Shown here one piece after another: positions 16,100 through 24,325 of a stretch of DNA of 64,000 nucleotides. Numbering within the stretch: position 1 is the stretch's first letter; each line of letters begins with the position of its first letter. The position numbers and the translations under genes are program-made. The notes under the pieces were generated by a model. It saw only the letters and a list, made by a program, of their open reading frames with translations, made no database searches and was not told the origin of the DNA. This DNA is from Bradyrhizobium tropiciagri (GTDB lineage Bacteria > Pseudomonadota > Alphaproteobacteria > Rhizobiales > Xanthobacteraceae): positions 248,001-312,000 of the forward strand of contig NZ_JAFCKF010000003.1 in the NCBI RefSeq assembly GCF_018130545.1. Direction: 5' to 3'.

Positions 16100-17230
16100 A
16101 TGAAAAGCTTCAGCCGTCTATTCGTTGCCGTCACGTCCATCCTTTGCGCCCTTGTCGGATTCCAGCCGTTGTCCGCCCAGACCGCGGACGCGGTTGTTGG
16201 CGTGAACGCGTCGGTGGGTTCGCTGAGCGTCGACCAACAGAATGCAATCCTCGCGCAGCTGCACGCAGCCAACGTTCATTTCATCCGGTCGGGCATCACG
16301 CCGGACGAGAAGGGTGTCGATTTTGCCCGGCGCGCCAAGGCGCAGGGCATCCAGATCGAATGGCTGGTCCAACTGCAATACCGGCCCGGTGCGCCCAGTC
16401 GACCATGGCCCAATGCTTTCGGCGTGTGGGGCGGCCCCCCGCTGTCCGCCGCAGATCCAGATCAGTTCCGCAAGTATTTCGAGCCGCTGCTCGCGAAGCT
16501 CGAAGCAGCCGGCGTCGAGCTCGCGGGGTTCGAGCTGGGCAATGAAATCAATTCCGCCATGTTCAATGCGGATTTCAGCTTGCCCGCCGAGAATCCGAAG
16601 CAGTCCAGAGAGTTCAACCTCGCAGACCTTTCGCATGACCCGGAGGCACAACAGGTCGCCAAGGGCTATCTGCAATATCTCAAGCTACTCAAGGTCATGA
16701 AGGACGCTCGCGCACAGTCGAAGCTGAACCAGCATGCGCCGATCATCAGCGCCGGCCTGGTGTTCAACGAAGCTCCGGATGCTCTCCGAACCGCACGGCT
16801 CGACTCGGTCGGTGCCATCGCAACGCTGGAATTCATGCGCGCGAACGGTCTCGACGCACTCGTCGATGCATATGGCGTGCATACCTACCCCTGGACCAAT
16901 GATCCGGGAAATCCGATCGCAACCAAGGGCCGCCACGATCGCTTACAGAAATACGTTCTGGCGGAATGCCGGCCGCAGGGCGCTCAGGCCGGCAAACCCT
17001 GCTGGATCACCGAATGGGGGATTCCCGATCGCGATGCGTCCTGTCCTCCGCATGAAACCAGCCAAATCACCTTGGTCAACGAAACGCGAACCAATTTCCG
17101 TCCCTACGTTGCCGCAAGGCAGGTGCTTGGCCTGTTTTATTATGCCTGGCTCGACGGCCGCGAAGGCTTTGCGATCTACCGCTGCGATCATTTGACCGAG
17201 ACCGGGCATTTGGCCCTGACGCCGTTCTGA
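16100..17230 (+). CDS. Secreted glycoside hydrolase-like protein (clan GH-A type)
   Basis: 376 aa. Signal peptide (residues 1-~26, ending LSAQT). The mature part has a TIM-barrel rhythm with the two glutamates expected of clan GH-A retaining hydrolases: E149 in ELGNEIN (acid/base) and E305 in CWITEWG (nucleophile), plus VDAYGVHTYPW on the preceding strand. It probably cleaves a beta-linked polysaccharide in the periplasm or outside the cell; family and substrate cannot be fixed by eye. A hairpin 27 nt after the stop is likely its terminator. Confidence 0.75.
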   Translation: MKSFSRLFVAVTSILCALVGFQPLSAQTADAVVGVNASVGSLSVDQQNAILAQLHAANVHFIRSGITPDEKGVDFARRAKAQGIQIEWLVQLQYRPGAPSRPWPNAFGVWGGPPLSAADPDQFRKYFEPLLAKLEAAGVELAGFELGNEINSAMFNADFSLPAENPKQSREFNLADLSHDPEAQQVAKGYLQYLKLLKVMKDARAQSKLNQHAPIISAGLVFNEAPDALRTARLDSVGAIATLEFMRANGLDALVDAYGVHTYPWTNDPGNPIATKGRHDRLQKYVLAECRPQGAQAGKPCWITEWGIPDRDASCPPHETSQITLVNETRTNFRPYVAARQVLGLFYYAWLDGREGFAIYRCDHLTETGHLALTPF

Positions 17231-17257
17231 CGGATTGTTGTTCGGCTCAGTCACCAT

Positions 17258-17283
17258 CGGCGGCGCGATTTTGGGCGCCGCCG
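17258..17283 (+). terminator. Probable intrinsic terminator
   Basis: Perfect 9-bp stem CGGCGGCGC (17258-17266) / GCGCCGCCG (17275-17283) with an 8-nt loop, 27 nt after the glycoside hydrolase stop. No T-run follows, so it may need Rho or act as an mRNA 3' stabiliser. Confidence 0.45.
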
Positions 17284-17454
17284 GGTGTCTTGCCCATGAA
17301 ACCGGGCACCCTTCCCGACGTCTCCGGCAATCCACCCGGCGACAATCGGGCACAGGAAGCATCGTATTCAGTGGGACTCGCCGAGGGCCCGGCAGCGCGC
17401 CGGTGCTATGCTGTCGTCTCGCACGAAACTGCACATTGAATCGCGAGAACGGCC

Positions 17455-18093
17455 ATGGAAGCACGCGGATTTTACCACGAGGGGATGCTTGCGCTGCAAG
17501 AGCGCGCCGACGGCCGGCGCCTGGCCGATTTCCTGGCCACCAGCGCCAGGCACAGCGAATTTTCCGAACGCGACGCAGCGCAGATCACGGCGGCGAGTTT
17601 CTTCTTCATTGCATCATCTCATGGCGATCATCCGGACTGCAGCTTCAAGGGAGGCGATCCCGGGTTCGTCAAGATTGTCGGCCCGAGCACGCTTGAATTT
17701 CCCGACTACGACGGCAACCTGATGTACCGGACACTCGGCAATATCGCCATGAATCCGAAGGTCGGGCTCTTGTTCATGGGCTTCGACGGCAAGACCTACC
17801 GGATTCGCATCAACGGAGACGCCAGCATTCATCGCGACGCCGAAAGTCTGACGCGCCACCACGGCGCCAAGGCGGTGATCCGCGTCGAATGCCGCGACAT
17901 ATATCCAAACTGTCCGCGCTATGTCCCCGATCTCGCCATGACGGCACGCTCCGCCTATGTGCCGCGGCCGGGCGAGACATCACCAACGCCGGAGTGGAAA
18001 ACGCTGCCGGCGGTCGTGCCGCATCTGCCGCGGTCCGACACGCAGGCCCTCACGTCGTCAAGCCCGGACACCATTGGGCAGCGCGATGCATAA
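17455..18093 (+). CDS. Pyridoxamine 5'-phosphate oxidase-fold family protein
   Basis: 212 aa. Split-barrel flavin-binding PPOX fold: ITAASFFFIASSHGDHPDCSFKGGDPGFVKIVGPSTLEFPDYDGN, then LMYRTLGNIAMNPKVGLLFMGFDGKTYRIRINGDASI, and C-terminal VECRDIYPNCPRYV with a conserved CPRY motif. These proteins bind FMN or F420 and reduce small molecules; no specific role can be read here. Its 3' end overlaps the next gene by 8 nt, suggesting translational coupling with the binding protein. Confidence 0.88.
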   Translation: MEARGFYHEGMLALQERADGRRLADFLATSARHSEFSERDAAQITAASFFFIASSHGDHPDCSFKGGDPGFVKIVGPSTLEFPDYDGNLMYRTLGNIAMNPKVGLLFMGFDGKTYRIRINGDASIHRDAESLTRHHGAKAVIRVECRDIYPNCPRYVPDLAMTARSAYVPRPGETSPTPEWKTLPAVVPHLPRSDTQALTSSSPDTIGQRDA

Positions 18094-19306
18094 AGGCTGG
18101 TGCACGCTAACGGCCACGATTGCGATCATCGGTGTCAACCTTGTTGCCGCCGCCGGCGCACTCGCCGAAAGCCGCAAATACGATCCCGGAGCCAGCGACA
18201 CCGAGATCAGGATCGGGCAGACCATGCCCTACAGCGGACCGGCGTCGGCAGTCTCGGTCATCGGCAAACTCCAGGCCGCCTATTTCCGGATGATCAACGA
18301 CCACGGCGGAATTAACGGACGCAAGATCAAGCTGATCTCCTATGACGATGCGGCGACGCCATCCAAGACTGTCGAACAGACCCGCAAGCTCGTCGAAGGC
18401 GACGAGGTGCTGTTCACGTTCCAGACGCCCGGCAGCGCCTCCAACATCGCCGTTCAGAAATATCTCAACGACCACCATGTCCCGCAACTCTTCGTGGGCG
18501 GTCGCTCGACGCGCTTCGAGGATCCCCTCGACTTTCCATGGACCATGGGATTCGCGCCAAATTTGCGGACCGAGATTCGCGTCTACGTGCGCTTCATCCT
18601 CGACAATTATCCGGATGCCAGGATCGGCCTGCTCTACCAGAATGACGAAAGCGGCAAGGACTATCTCGCCGGCTTGAAGGACGGGCTCGGCGCGAAGGCC
18701 GCGCTGATGCTCACGTCTGAAGCGCCCTATGAAATGACGGACCCGACCATCGACTCGCAGGTGGTGCGGCTCAAGTCTGCGGGCGTCAACGTGCTGATCG
18801 ACATGGCAGCGCCGAAGTTCGCCGCCCAGGCGATCCGCAAGACCGCGGAGCTCGGCTGGAAGCCGCTTCATTTGCTCGGCGTCGGTTCGTCCTCGATCGA
18901 CGCGGTGCTGGCGCCCGCGGGACTCGAGAACGCCAAGGGGCTGATCTCGGCGAGTTCGTTCAAGGAGGCCGCCGATCCGAGCTGGGCGGACGATGCGGGC
19001 ATGAGGAAATGGACCGCATTCATGGCCGAATATTATCCGGAGGGCGACAGAAAGAGCATCTTCACAACCTACGGCTACAGCGCAGCCGAGCTGCTGGTGC
19101 AGGTGCTGCAGCAATGCGGCGACGATCTCTCGCGCGACAACGTCATGCGCCAGGCGACCAATCTGAAGGGCGTGAAGCTCGATCTGCTGCTGCCGGGTCT
19201 CGCCATCAACACCAGAAGCAGCGATTATCGCGTGGTGAAGCAATTCCGAATGATGCGCTTCACCGGCGAGCGCTGGGAACCGTTCGGGCCGATGGTCGCG
19301 GATTGA
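18086..19306 (+). CDS. ABC transporter substrate-binding protein, branched-chain amino acid type
   Basis: 406 aa. Signal peptide (MHKGWCTLTATIAIIGVNLVAAAGALA) followed by a type I periplasmic binding fold of the LivK/Peripla_BP_6 group: ASDTEIRIGQTMPYSGPAS, MINDHGGINGRKIKLISYDDA, VLFTFQTPGSASN, and KDYLAGLKDGLG. Rhizobia carry many such orphans for aromatic acids, amides or amino acids. There are no liv permease or ATPase genes nearby. Start at 18086 overlaps the PPOX-fold gene; the longer frame upstream is unconserved. Confidence 0.92.
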   Translation: MHKGWCTLTATIAIIGVNLVAAAGALAESRKYDPGASDTEIRIGQTMPYSGPASAVSVIGKLQAAYFRMINDHGGINGRKIKLISYDDAATPSKTVEQTRKLVEGDEVLFTFQTPGSASNIAVQKYLNDHHVPQLFVGGRSTRFEDPLDFPWTMGFAPNLRTEIRVYVRFILDNYPDARIGLLYQNDESGKDYLAGLKDGLGAKAALMLTSEAPYEMTDPTIDSQVVRLKSAGVNVLIDMAAPKFAAQAIRKTAELGWKPLHLLGVGSSSIDAVLAPAGLENAKGLISASSFKEAADPSWADDAGMRKWTAFMAEYYPEGDRKSIFTTYGYSAAELLVQVLQQCGDDLSRDNVMRQATNLKGVKLDLLLPGLAINTRSSDYRVVKQFRMMRFTGERWEPFGPMVAD

Positions 19307-19343
19307 CCCTGCGGCGCAAGAAGTAACGACAACACGGAATAAG

Positions 19344-19374
19344 ATCGACGGCGCGCTTTTGCGCGCCGCCGATC
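19344..19374. terminator. Bidirectional hairpin between convergent genes
   Basis: CGGCGCGC-TTTT-GCGCGCCG stem-loop with flanking GATC/GATC complementarity (19344-19347, 19371-19374). It sits between the plus-strand binding-protein stop and the minus-strand SPFH stop and suits termination of both, although T-runs are absent. Confidence 0.5.
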
Positions 19375-19398
19375 CCGCCGTTGACTATACCGCGTACC

Positions 19399-21408
19399 TC
19401 ACTGACCGTTGGTCCGGCGCGCGGCCCTCGGCGCCTCGTCCTTCAGCTTCTCCAATGCGCCGGGCATCATCTGCCCGAACATCGAGCTCAGCATCGCGGT
19501 CGGGATCAGGCCGGCGCTGTTGCCTTCCTGCCCCTGCCCGCCAGACATCAGGAATTGCGGCACCAGGGGCTGATTGATCCGCGTCAGGGCGTCGGCGAAC
19601 TTTGCAAAATTCTGCTCGGCAAGCCGGTATTCCGGCCCACCATAGGCATCGACCGACAGCTTGGTCGCCTGCGCGTTGGCGGCGCCGACCGCAAGCACCC
19701 GGTCGGCCTCGCCCTGGCCTTCGAGCCTGGACTGCTCGCCGACCGCGGCTGCGGTGACTTTCCTGGTTTCGGCATCCTTCTGCGCGCGGGCGAGCGCCGC
19801 CGCGCCCTCGTTCTCGTTGACCTTGACCTGGATCAATGACTGCGTCAGGGCGGTCTGCGCCGCCGCCGTCGCCTTGGCTTCGTTCAGCGCGCGCTCCTGC
19901 ACGGCGGCCTTCTCCTGCTCCTGATAGGTCTCGATCTGCTCGCGCGCGATCTGGCGCGAGCGCAGCTGGATCAGGATGTTCTCGATGGTGTGGTCGTTCG
20001 CAGCCGCCCGCGGCGTGCCGATCAACACCTCCTGAAGGTCGAGCGAATAGCCCTCGAACTTCGCCTTCATCACCTGCGCGGATTCCTCCTGGATCGCGGC
20101 GCGGTTCTGCAGCAGCTCGATCAACGTCATCTTCTGCGCGATGTTCTTGAAGAACGCAGAGACCATCGGGTCGAGCGTCTGCTCGACCAGCTTCTTCACG
20201 TCGCCGAAACGCTGAATGATCATCGGCGCCTTCTTGTAGTCGATATGCATCACCACCGAGAGCGGCAGCGTCGGCTCGAACGCGTCCTTGGTGATCAGCG
20301 AGATCTCCGACAGGTTCTCGTCGAGCTTCATCGCGCCGACCTCGCCGCGCACCCATTTCAGGATGAAGTTGACGGTCGGGATGATCTCGATCTTGCCGGC
20401 ATAGGTGTTGAAGGCGTATTTGCCCGGCAACAGCGGGTCCTTCCAGACGCCGCGGCTGCCGTTGAGCACCAGCTCGCCATGGCGATACTGCTCGCCCGAG
20501 ACGTCGTCGGTGCGCGGGCCGGTGTAGAAGATCACAACGCCGACATTACCGACCGGGATCACCGTCTTCGGCACCGCCTCGACGGTCGCGAACAGCCGGT
20601 TGATGTACCAGGTGCCCTCGACGATGACCTGGAGCTGGCGGCCGCGATAGCCGCCGGCGCTCAGGAATTTCTCCGGCTCCTGGAAATTGTTGTGAAACGT
20701 CGCAGCATCACGCAGCTCGATGCCGACCTCGGGGGCGATGATCTCGCCCGGAGGCAGCGACGGGCCGTCATGCACGGTGACGATGCCGACGAGATCGTGA
20801 TCGGCCGCCAGCACGACCGGGGCAAAGCCCCAGCGCTCGGTGATCGTGAGCTGCATGCTCTCGAGCACGCCGCGCTCGCGCTCGCTCAGCGCGTGACCAT
20901 AGACACGCTCGTCGGTGATGACGGCGAACTGCGTCGTGTTGATCGCATAGGTACCTTCGCGCAGGATCTTGCGCTGCGGGCCCTTCTGGCCGCCGCCGAG
21001 CAGGAAGCGGCGCGTGTCCTGGAAGTCCGACTTGTCTTCGGTGTCGTTGGCGCCGAGCACCTGCGACGGCTCCAGCGGCGCACCGTCGCGCGCGAACACA
21101 TAGGCGATCTTGCCCTGGCCGACGGTGACGAGGTCCGAGCGGTGGATGCGGTACATGAAGGGAAACATCACGTGCAGGCCGCCGCGCAGCACCTCCGGCT
21201 CATAGCCGGCTTCGCCGTTGAGCGCGATGAAGCCGTCGTCGATCGAGCCTTTCACCGCCCACAGCTTCTCGACGATGCCGACCTGATTGTTCGGAATGTA
21301 GCGAAATACGTTCGATATGCGCAGCACGATCACACATGCGACCGCAGCAGCGATCCAAATGGCAGGCTGGGTCAAACCTGAACCATTAAGAAAACCGAGG
21401 AAGTCCAT
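19399..21408 (-). CDS. SPFH/band 7 (flotillin-like) membrane protein
   Basis: 669 aa. One N-terminal membrane segment (~15-31), then an extended SPFH/PHB region (NNQVGIVEKLWAVKGS.., GYEPEVLRGGLHVMFPFMYRIH) and a second band-7 block (LPLSVVMHIDYKKAPMIIQRFGDVKKLVEQTLDP), followed by a long Ala/Glu/Gln-rich coiled coil (~480-600) and a Gly/Met-rich tail. Flotillin-like proteins oligomerise as inner-membrane cages or microdomain scaffolds. The ATG has GGAGAT upstream; just beyond is a 49-bp palindromic leader. Confidence 0.88.
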   Translation of the reverse strand: MDFLGFLNGSGLTQPAIWIAAAVACVIVLRISNVFRYIPNNQVGIVEKLWAVKGSIDDGFIALNGEAGYEPEVLRGGLHVMFPFMYRIHRSDLVTVGQGKIAYVFARDGAPLEPSQVLGANDTEDKSDFQDTRRFLLGGGQKGPQRKILREGTYAINTTQFAVITDERVYGHALSERERGVLESMQLTITERWGFAPVVLAADHDLVGIVTVHDGPSLPPGEIIAPEVGIELRDAATFHNNFQEPEKFLSAGGYRGRQLQVIVEGTWYINRLFATVEAVPKTVIPVGNVGVVIFYTGPRTDDVSGEQYRHGELVLNGSRGVWKDPLLPGKYAFNTYAGKIEIIPTVNFILKWVRGEVGAMKLDENLSEISLITKDAFEPTLPLSVVMHIDYKKAPMIIQRFGDVKKLVEQTLDPMVSAFFKNIAQKMTLIELLQNRAAIQEESAQVMKAKFEGYSLDLQEVLIGTPRAAANDHTIENILIQLRSRQIAREQIETYQEQEKAAVQERALNEAKATAAAQTALTQSLIQVKVNENEGAAALARAQKDAETRKVTAAAVGEQSRLEGQGEADRVLAVGAANAQATKLSVDAYGGPEYRLAEQNFAKFADALTRINQPLVPQFLMSGGQGQEGNSAGLIPTAMLSSMFGQMMPGALEKLKDEAPRAARRTNGQ

Positions 21409-21420
21409 AGTTCATCTCCA

Positions 21421-21469
21421 CAATTCGCAACTGGGCGGTTTGGGAGCCCAAACCTGCACCCAAGAATTG
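21421..21469. promoter_or_regulatory. Palindromic leader upstream of the SPFH gene
   Basis: Nested complementarity: CAATTC (21421-21426)/GAATTG (21464-21469), TGGG/CCCA, and a central GGTTTGGG-AG-CCCAAACC. It begins 13 nt before the minus-strand ATG at 21408 and could be a 5'UTR hairpin or a protein site. Confidence 0.5.
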
Positions 21470-21648
21470 CGGTGCGGACATGTGGTGCGAGGCCCAGGGG
21501 CCGCAAGGCGTGAACATTATTCGCCCTGCCAATCTTTTTTTGATGACGGCATGAACCGCCGAACGACTCGCGCGACGTTGACGCGCGCGATCAACTTGCC
21601 GCGATTGCGCATCATTCGCAGCGCGGCGACCTTGCGCGAGAGCTGGGC

Positions 21649-22503
21649 TCAACGTTTCGGGTCGCGCCCGCGGATGTGGTCAAAGCCTTGCTTGATGGCG
21701 GCGAAGCGCGCGTCGACCACCGACTCAAATTCGAGGTCGGTGAAGATATAGGGCCAGTCGTTTTCGATGCCTTCGCGGACGAGTTCGCCGACATACATGG
21801 GATCGATACCATCGGAGATGCGTTGGCGGACCAGATTGATCCGCTCGGCAAGCGGGCCCGACGTCGGCAAGGGACGGGTCGCCCCCTCGAAGCGCTTGGG
21901 GAGGTTGCGCGTCGAGTCCATGATTTGAGTGCGGATGAACCCGGGACACAGCACCGATACGCCGATCCCGCGGGGCGCGAGTTCAGGCCGCAGTCCCTCG
22001 GACAGCGCGACGACGCCGTACTTCGAAACGTTGTAGGCAGTGCTTCCGCCTGAAATCAGGCCAGCGAGCGAGGCCGTGGAGACGATGTGTCCACCCTCGC
22101 CATGCTGCTCGATCAACGGCCCGAAAATCTCGATCCCCCAAATCGTCGCCATCAGGTTGACGCCCAAGGTCCAATTCCAGGATGCGTCGGTCCAGGTGCC
22201 ATAAGGCCCGCCGCCGCCGACGCCCGCGTTGTTGACGAGGATATGCACCTTGCCGTAGCGGGCCGTGGTGGCCTCGGCGGCCGCGACGAGTTCGGCCTTG
22301 AGGGAGACGTCCGCTTTCACGCCATCGACATCGACATTGGTGCGCCTCAATTGCTCGAGCGCCGCGGACAGCGCCGCGTCTTCAATATCGCAAAGCATGA
22401 CTTTCGCCCCGGCCTGAGCGAGAGCAGTCGCGATCCCCAATCCGATGCCTGAGGCTGCGCCGGTCACGAACGCGGTCTTTCCAGCGAGTTCCTTCACGTG
22501 CAT
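21649..22503 (-). CDS. SDR family NAD(P)-dependent oxidoreductase
   Basis: 284 aa classical short-chain dehydrogenase. Cofactor motif TGAASGIGLGIA near the N-terminus, D-I-E after beta2 (CDIEDA, favouring NAD), NNAGVGG, the catalytic Ser region STASLAG and YNVSK (YxxxK). Substrate not predictable. ATG at 22503 chosen, with GGGAGAA upstream and the domain starting VKELAGKTAFVTG; the longer frame to 22560 is unconserved. Confidence 0.92.
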   Translation of the reverse strand: MHVKELAGKTAFVTGAASGIGLGIATALAQAGAKVMLCDIEDAALSAALEQLRRTNVDVDGVKADVSLKAELVAAAEATTARYGKVHILVNNAGVGGGGPYGTWTDASWNWTLGVNLMATIWGIEIFGPLIEQHGEGGHIVSTASLAGLISGGSTAYNVSKYGVVALSEGLRPELAPRGIGVSVLCPGFIRTQIMDSTRNLPKRFEGATRPLPTSGPLAERINLVRQRISDGIDPMYVGELVREGIENDWPYIFTDLEFESVVDARFAAIKQGFDHIRGRDPKR

Positions 22504-22687
22504 TTCTCCCGTGCAAGCGGACACCTTCGCCGCAAAATGCCAAGTGTCGCCGGCCGCCATATGACCGCACTTTCAAGCGATTGGGAAGTGTGGGCGATGA
22601 CCGCTCTTGTTGGCCCGTAGCCGACATCCTATCGGTCGGAGCCGACGTCAGCTTTTGACCCAAAGTGCAACTCGTTCGACTTTAGAT

Positions 22688-23011
22688 TCACCTCTGAATA
22701 CGAACGGTGCCCTCGACTGCTGGCTGATGATCCGGCCCAAGAATTACCCAGTCAGGATGTGCCGGAGTCTGATCTCGCTTCTTCGGGTCGACGGCGCTAG
22801 CAGCGCGCGGATCAAAGCTGACATATTCCTCCCGAACAAGGTTGCCACCAACCCTTACCGAGCATCCGGTCTTGTAGTCCCAAACCCCCTCTAGATTAAA
22901 GGGCGTCCACCGATCCTTGCAACGTTCGCTCGCGATGTACGGAACGACCACTGTGATCGATCCAGCGAGTAATCCAATTCCAATCAAAAAAATTCGCATG
23001 GTGCTGTGCAT
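22688..23011 (-). CDS. Hypothetical membrane-anchored or secreted protein
   Basis: 107 aa. Hydrophobic N-terminus (RIFLIGIGLLAGSITVVVPYIA), then a small soluble domain with two cysteines (SERCKDRW.., YKTGCSVRVGG). No family recognised. The DNA here (22600-23110) is visibly lower in GC than its neighbours, so it could be recently acquired. A start at the second ATG (MRIFLIG) is possible. Confidence 0.5.
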   Translation of the reverse strand: MHSTMRIFLIGIGLLAGSITVVVPYIASERCKDRWTPFNLEGVWDYKTGCSVRVGGNLVREEYVSFDPRAASAVDPKKRDQTPAHPDWVILGPDHQPAVEGTVRIQR

Positions 23012-23126
23012 CCCGGCTAGCTCGGTCCAAACCGAGTTCTAACAACGACATACAACTATATGTTGCAGGTTGGATTAACAAGGATCGGAGGTCCTGATAT
23101 TCGGGCGTGCGGATTCTTTGAGCGCC

Positions 23127-24266
23127 CTATCTCGGGTGCCACCAGCGTCCGCCGATCACGACGCCTTCGGATGCGATCTTGCGATCGCCCATGAGATGTT
23201 CGCCGACCACATCGACATAATCGAACTGGCCTTCTCTGATCGAGAGCAGCGTGGCGTCGCCGACGCTGCCTGGCTTGAGGCTGCCGAGCTCCGGCCGCCG
23301 CAGAGCCATCGCGGCATTGACGGTGGACGCGGCGATCACGTCCGGCATCGACATCCCCATGCAGAGGAATTTCGACATCGTCGTCACCTGGTCGAAGGCC
23401 GGGCCATCGATACAGAGCTGATGGATGTCCGAGGAGATCGTGTCCGGATAGAAGCCGTTGGCGAGCATCGCGCGCGCGGTCTTGAAGGCGAACGAGCCCT
23501 TGCCGTGGCCGATGTCGAACAGCACGCCACGTTCGCGCGCCTCCAGCACTACCTTCTTCACCGTGCCCTGCGCGGTCGCCGGCGTGTTAGGGAACGGACG
23601 GAAAGCGTGGGTCAGCACGTCGCCCGGACGCAGGCGCGCCAGCACCTCCTCGTAGCTCGGCGGCGGATGGTCGATATGCGCCATCAGGGGCATGCCGACT
23701 TGCTCCGCGACTTCGAGCGCGATCTCGAGCGGCACCAGCCCCGAAGTACCCGAGGCGAACAGGCCGACCCGCACTTTGATGCCGACGATGAGGTCGCGGT
23801 TCTCGTCAGCGACGCGTGCGGCATCGACCGGGTTCATCAGCCGCAATTCCTCGCTCTCGCCGACCATCACGCGGTCCGAGAAGCCGAAGATGCCGGCATG
23901 CGAGACGTGCAGATAAGCGAGGATGCGCACCTCGCTCGGCTCGATCACATGCTTGCGGAAGCCGGCAAAATTGCCAGGGCCGGCGCTGCCGGTATCAACC
24001 GAGGTGGTGACGCCGGAGGCGCGGCAGAACTCCTCGGCGTCGATGCCGAGCGAGGTGCCGCCCCAATAGACATGGGTGTGCAGGTCGATGATCCCCGGCG
24101 AGACGATCAGCCCCGACACGTCCCGCACATCGGTCGCGGGATCGGCTTTCAGCTCCCGCCCCACCGCAGCAACCTTGCCACCGGCAAAGGCGACATCCGT
24201 CACCGCATCGAGCTTTTGCGACGGGTCGATCACCCGTCCGCCGCGCAGAATCAAATCGAAAGGCAT
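23127..24266 (-). CDS. Amidohydrolase/deacetylase family metallohydrolase
   Basis: 379 aa amidohydrolase-superfamily enzyme: N-terminal strand with LILRGGRVIDPSQKLD, metal-binding HxH in DLHTHVYWGG, further ligands in LAYLHVSHAG, AHIDHPP and the late Asp in DTISSDIH. It resembles the adenine-deaminase/dihydroorotase-like deacetylase group (EF_0837 type) rather than a true dihydroorotase. Probably hydrolyses an N-acyl amino acid or cyclic amide in the cytoplasm (inference). Start at 24266 (ATG) where MPFDLILRGG begins the fold. Confidence 0.88.
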   Translation of the reverse strand: MPFDLILRGGRVIDPSQKLDAVTDVAFAGGKVAAVGRELKADPATDVRDVSGLIVSPGIIDLHTHVYWGGTSLGIDAEEFCRASGVTTSVDTGSAGPGNFAGFRKHVIEPSEVRILAYLHVSHAGIFGFSDRVMVGESEELRLMNPVDAARVADENRDLIVGIKVRVGLFASGTSGLVPLEIALEVAEQVGMPLMAHIDHPPPSYEEVLARLRPGDVLTHAFRPFPNTPATAQGTVKKVVLEARERGVLFDIGHGKGSFAFKTARAMLANGFYPDTISSDIHQLCIDGPAFDQVTTMSKFLCMGMSMPDVIAASTVNAAMALRRPELGSLKPGSVGDATLLSIREGQFDYVDVVGEHLMGDRKIASEGVVIGGRWWHPR

Positions 24267-24325
24267 CGTGTTCTCCGGATTTCCGTCCGGCACGATGGTC
24301 GACTTCGCTGCCGTCTGCAAGCCGG

